Shown here: positions 63,274-64,000 of the stretch, one piece after another | How positions within the stretch are numbered: position 1 is the first letter of the stretch | Layout: each line of letters opens with the position of its first letter | From: AV69 sp963742315 | GTDB lineage: Bacteria > Verrucomicrobiota > Verrucomicrobiia > Chthoniobacterales > UBA10450 | Length of the DNA stretch: 64,000 nucleotides | NCBI GenBank assembly: GCA_963742315.1 | Contig: CAVULE010000010.1 | Span: forward strand, 247,838 to 311,837 | Direction: 5' to 3' | Program-made: the position numbers and the translations under genes | The notes under the pieces: generated by a model | The model's database searches: none | Seen by the model: the letters and a program-made list of their open reading frames with translations, nothing else | What the model was told of the DNA's origin: nothing

Positions 63274-63752
63274 ACGCCATTCCCGTCCTCACGATCGAAG
63301 ATGTGGCCACGCTCGACGGGGTGCTGGGCGACTTCTTGAAAAAATCTGAAGCGGACCTGACGGTCGTCATCGACCGAGGCGGCAACGTCATTTCGCAATA
63401 CGGGGATCTCACAGTGATGGACGTCACCATCATCGCCGCGCTCGCCGCCGGGTCGTTCGCCGCCACCAAGGAACTCGCGCGCCGCATCGGCGAGGTCGAA
63501 TTCAACGCCCTCTACCACCAGGGCAACGGCAGCCACATTTTCATGAACTCGGTCGATGACGACACGATCATGATCACGGTGTTCGGCTTCGCGACGACGG
63601 TCGGTCTGGTTCGTTTTTATTCTACCGGCACGGCCCAGCAAGTCGCACTCCTGTTAAAATCGCTGCAAAAAGGGAATCACGGCTTCAGCTTCGACGCTTC
63701 CGATATCACCGCCGCGCCAATCTTCGTCGACGCAACGCCGCCGGCCGCCTGA
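63270..63752 (+). CDS. mglB: Roadblock/LC7 protein, MglB-like
   Basis: 160 aa, intact. The roadblock fold is seen in VLGDFLKKSEADLTVVIDRGGNVISQ, IIAALAAGSFAATKELARRIG and FGFATTVGLVRFYS. In Myxococcus MglB is the GTPase-activating partner of MglA; the direct overlap with mglA (ATGA) supports that role here. The start is MNAIPVLTIEDV at 63270. It ends the pilB-to-mglB series. Confidence 0.88.
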   Translation: MNAIPVLTIEDVATLDGVLGDFLKKSEADLTVVIDRGGNVISQYGDLTVMDVTIIAALAAGSFAATKELARRIGEVEFNALYHQGNGSHIFMNSVDDDTIMITVFGFATTVGLVRFYSTGTAQQVALLLKSLQKGNHGFSFDASDITAAPIFVDATPPAA

Positions 63753-63775
63753 GCGAAACAATTCCTGGCTTGGCT

Positions 63776-63842
63776 CTGTAGTGGCACGTGTCGCGTGCAA
63801 TTCTGTGGCCTTTGTTTGCAGCCGGCACGGCTGCCTCTACAG
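63776..63842. repeat. Family D repeat
   Basis: CTGTAGTGGCACGTGTCGCGTGC and GCAGCCGGCACGGCTGC with CTACAG end. It starts 24 bases after the mglB stop and may serve as its 3' structure. Confidence 0.75.
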
Positions 63843-64000
63843 AAGGCGAAAGCTCTCGGCTACTTGACGCGAAAAATGAGATATTGCTCCGGCGGGATAC
63901 GCGAAAATACCCAGGGTAAAGAGCCCCATTTGCTCGAATAAATCCTGCACGCATTCCTGGACTCATCGTTGCCAGGACAGATTGAGGGTAATTAACCTGT
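63843..64000 (-). other. Window end; possible C-terminus of a leftward gene
   Basis: Leftward, one frame ends WVFSRIPPEQYLIFRVK with a stop at 63862-63860 and reads sensibly for about 25 codons, but a stop in the same frame lies at about 63994-63992. It may be the end of a frame-broken gene starting beyond the window. I see no other feature. Confidence 0.2.

Noticed and set aside
1006..63842. Many hairpins and spaced similar units that could suggest CRISPR arrays
   Set aside because: The units are single palindromes scattered between genes, not regular repeats with equal unique spacers, and no cas gene is present.
63706..63966. Leftward frame of 86 codons at the window end
   Set aside because: It runs through a family D repeat and the mglB end; its sequence has no recognisable feature.

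Overview
The window looks like a chromosomal piece of a soil-type Verrucomicrobiota, probably Chthoniobacterales (Spartobacteria). The evidence is two sets of the four-gene pseudopilin cassette known as Verru_Chthon cassette proteins A-D, an alternative complex III (ACIII) plus aa3 oxidase layout, and gene spaces full of palindromic repeats. No rRNA, tRNA, CRISPR array, phage or transposase gene was seen.

Layout. 1-14 kb is mixed housekeeping: a protease-dead HtrA relative, ligA, a sugar kinase-MurQ fusion, two tiny membrane proteins, an active HtrA, an outer-membrane barrel with a putative HExxH metalloprotease, a lysine 2,3-aminomutase, a cupredoxin-like protein and an amidohydrolase. 14.3-26.6 kb is one respiratory operon: actA-F, a small membrane protein, then a CcoN-like subunit with CcoO-like and CcoP-like cytochromes. 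The CcoN-like protein keeps the low-spin haem ligands but has lost the CuB and high-spin haem ligands. After an EVE-domain gene and a large FAD/Fe-S dehydrogenase, 30.4-37.7 kb encodes an aa3 oxidase (coxA, coxC, subunit IV, two small proteins, coxB) with ctaA, ctaB and sco. 37.8-46.7 kb holds rmlA, a glycosyltransferase, a Dabb protein, an isolated nuoA, a DUF3352-like protein, xerD, a UVR-motif protein and a sulfite-oxidase-like enzyme.

46.9-63.8 kb is the most unusual part. Two tandem D-B-C-A pseudopilin cassettes, the remnant of another cassette A gene and a GspG-like pilin are read leftward. Read rightward from a shared gap are a TPR-MshEN protein, a PilB-type ATPase, a large proline-rich protein with a duplicated module and a roadblock-like end, an MglA-type Ras-like GTPase and an MglB/roadblock protein. 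This suggests a pilus-like or secretion machine with its own polarity switch (inference).

Two themes cross the window. First, at least nine dispersed palindromic repeat families (called A-K here) fill the gaps, and some copies lie in frame inside genes (MurQ, the FAD/Fe-S enzyme, ActC) or form a short coupled reading frame between actC and actD. Second, about twenty single-base frame breaks interrupt otherwise well-conserved genes, including actB, actF, coxC and mglA. Many sit in short homopolymers, so sequencing or assembly indels are the simplest explanation, but true decay is not excluded.
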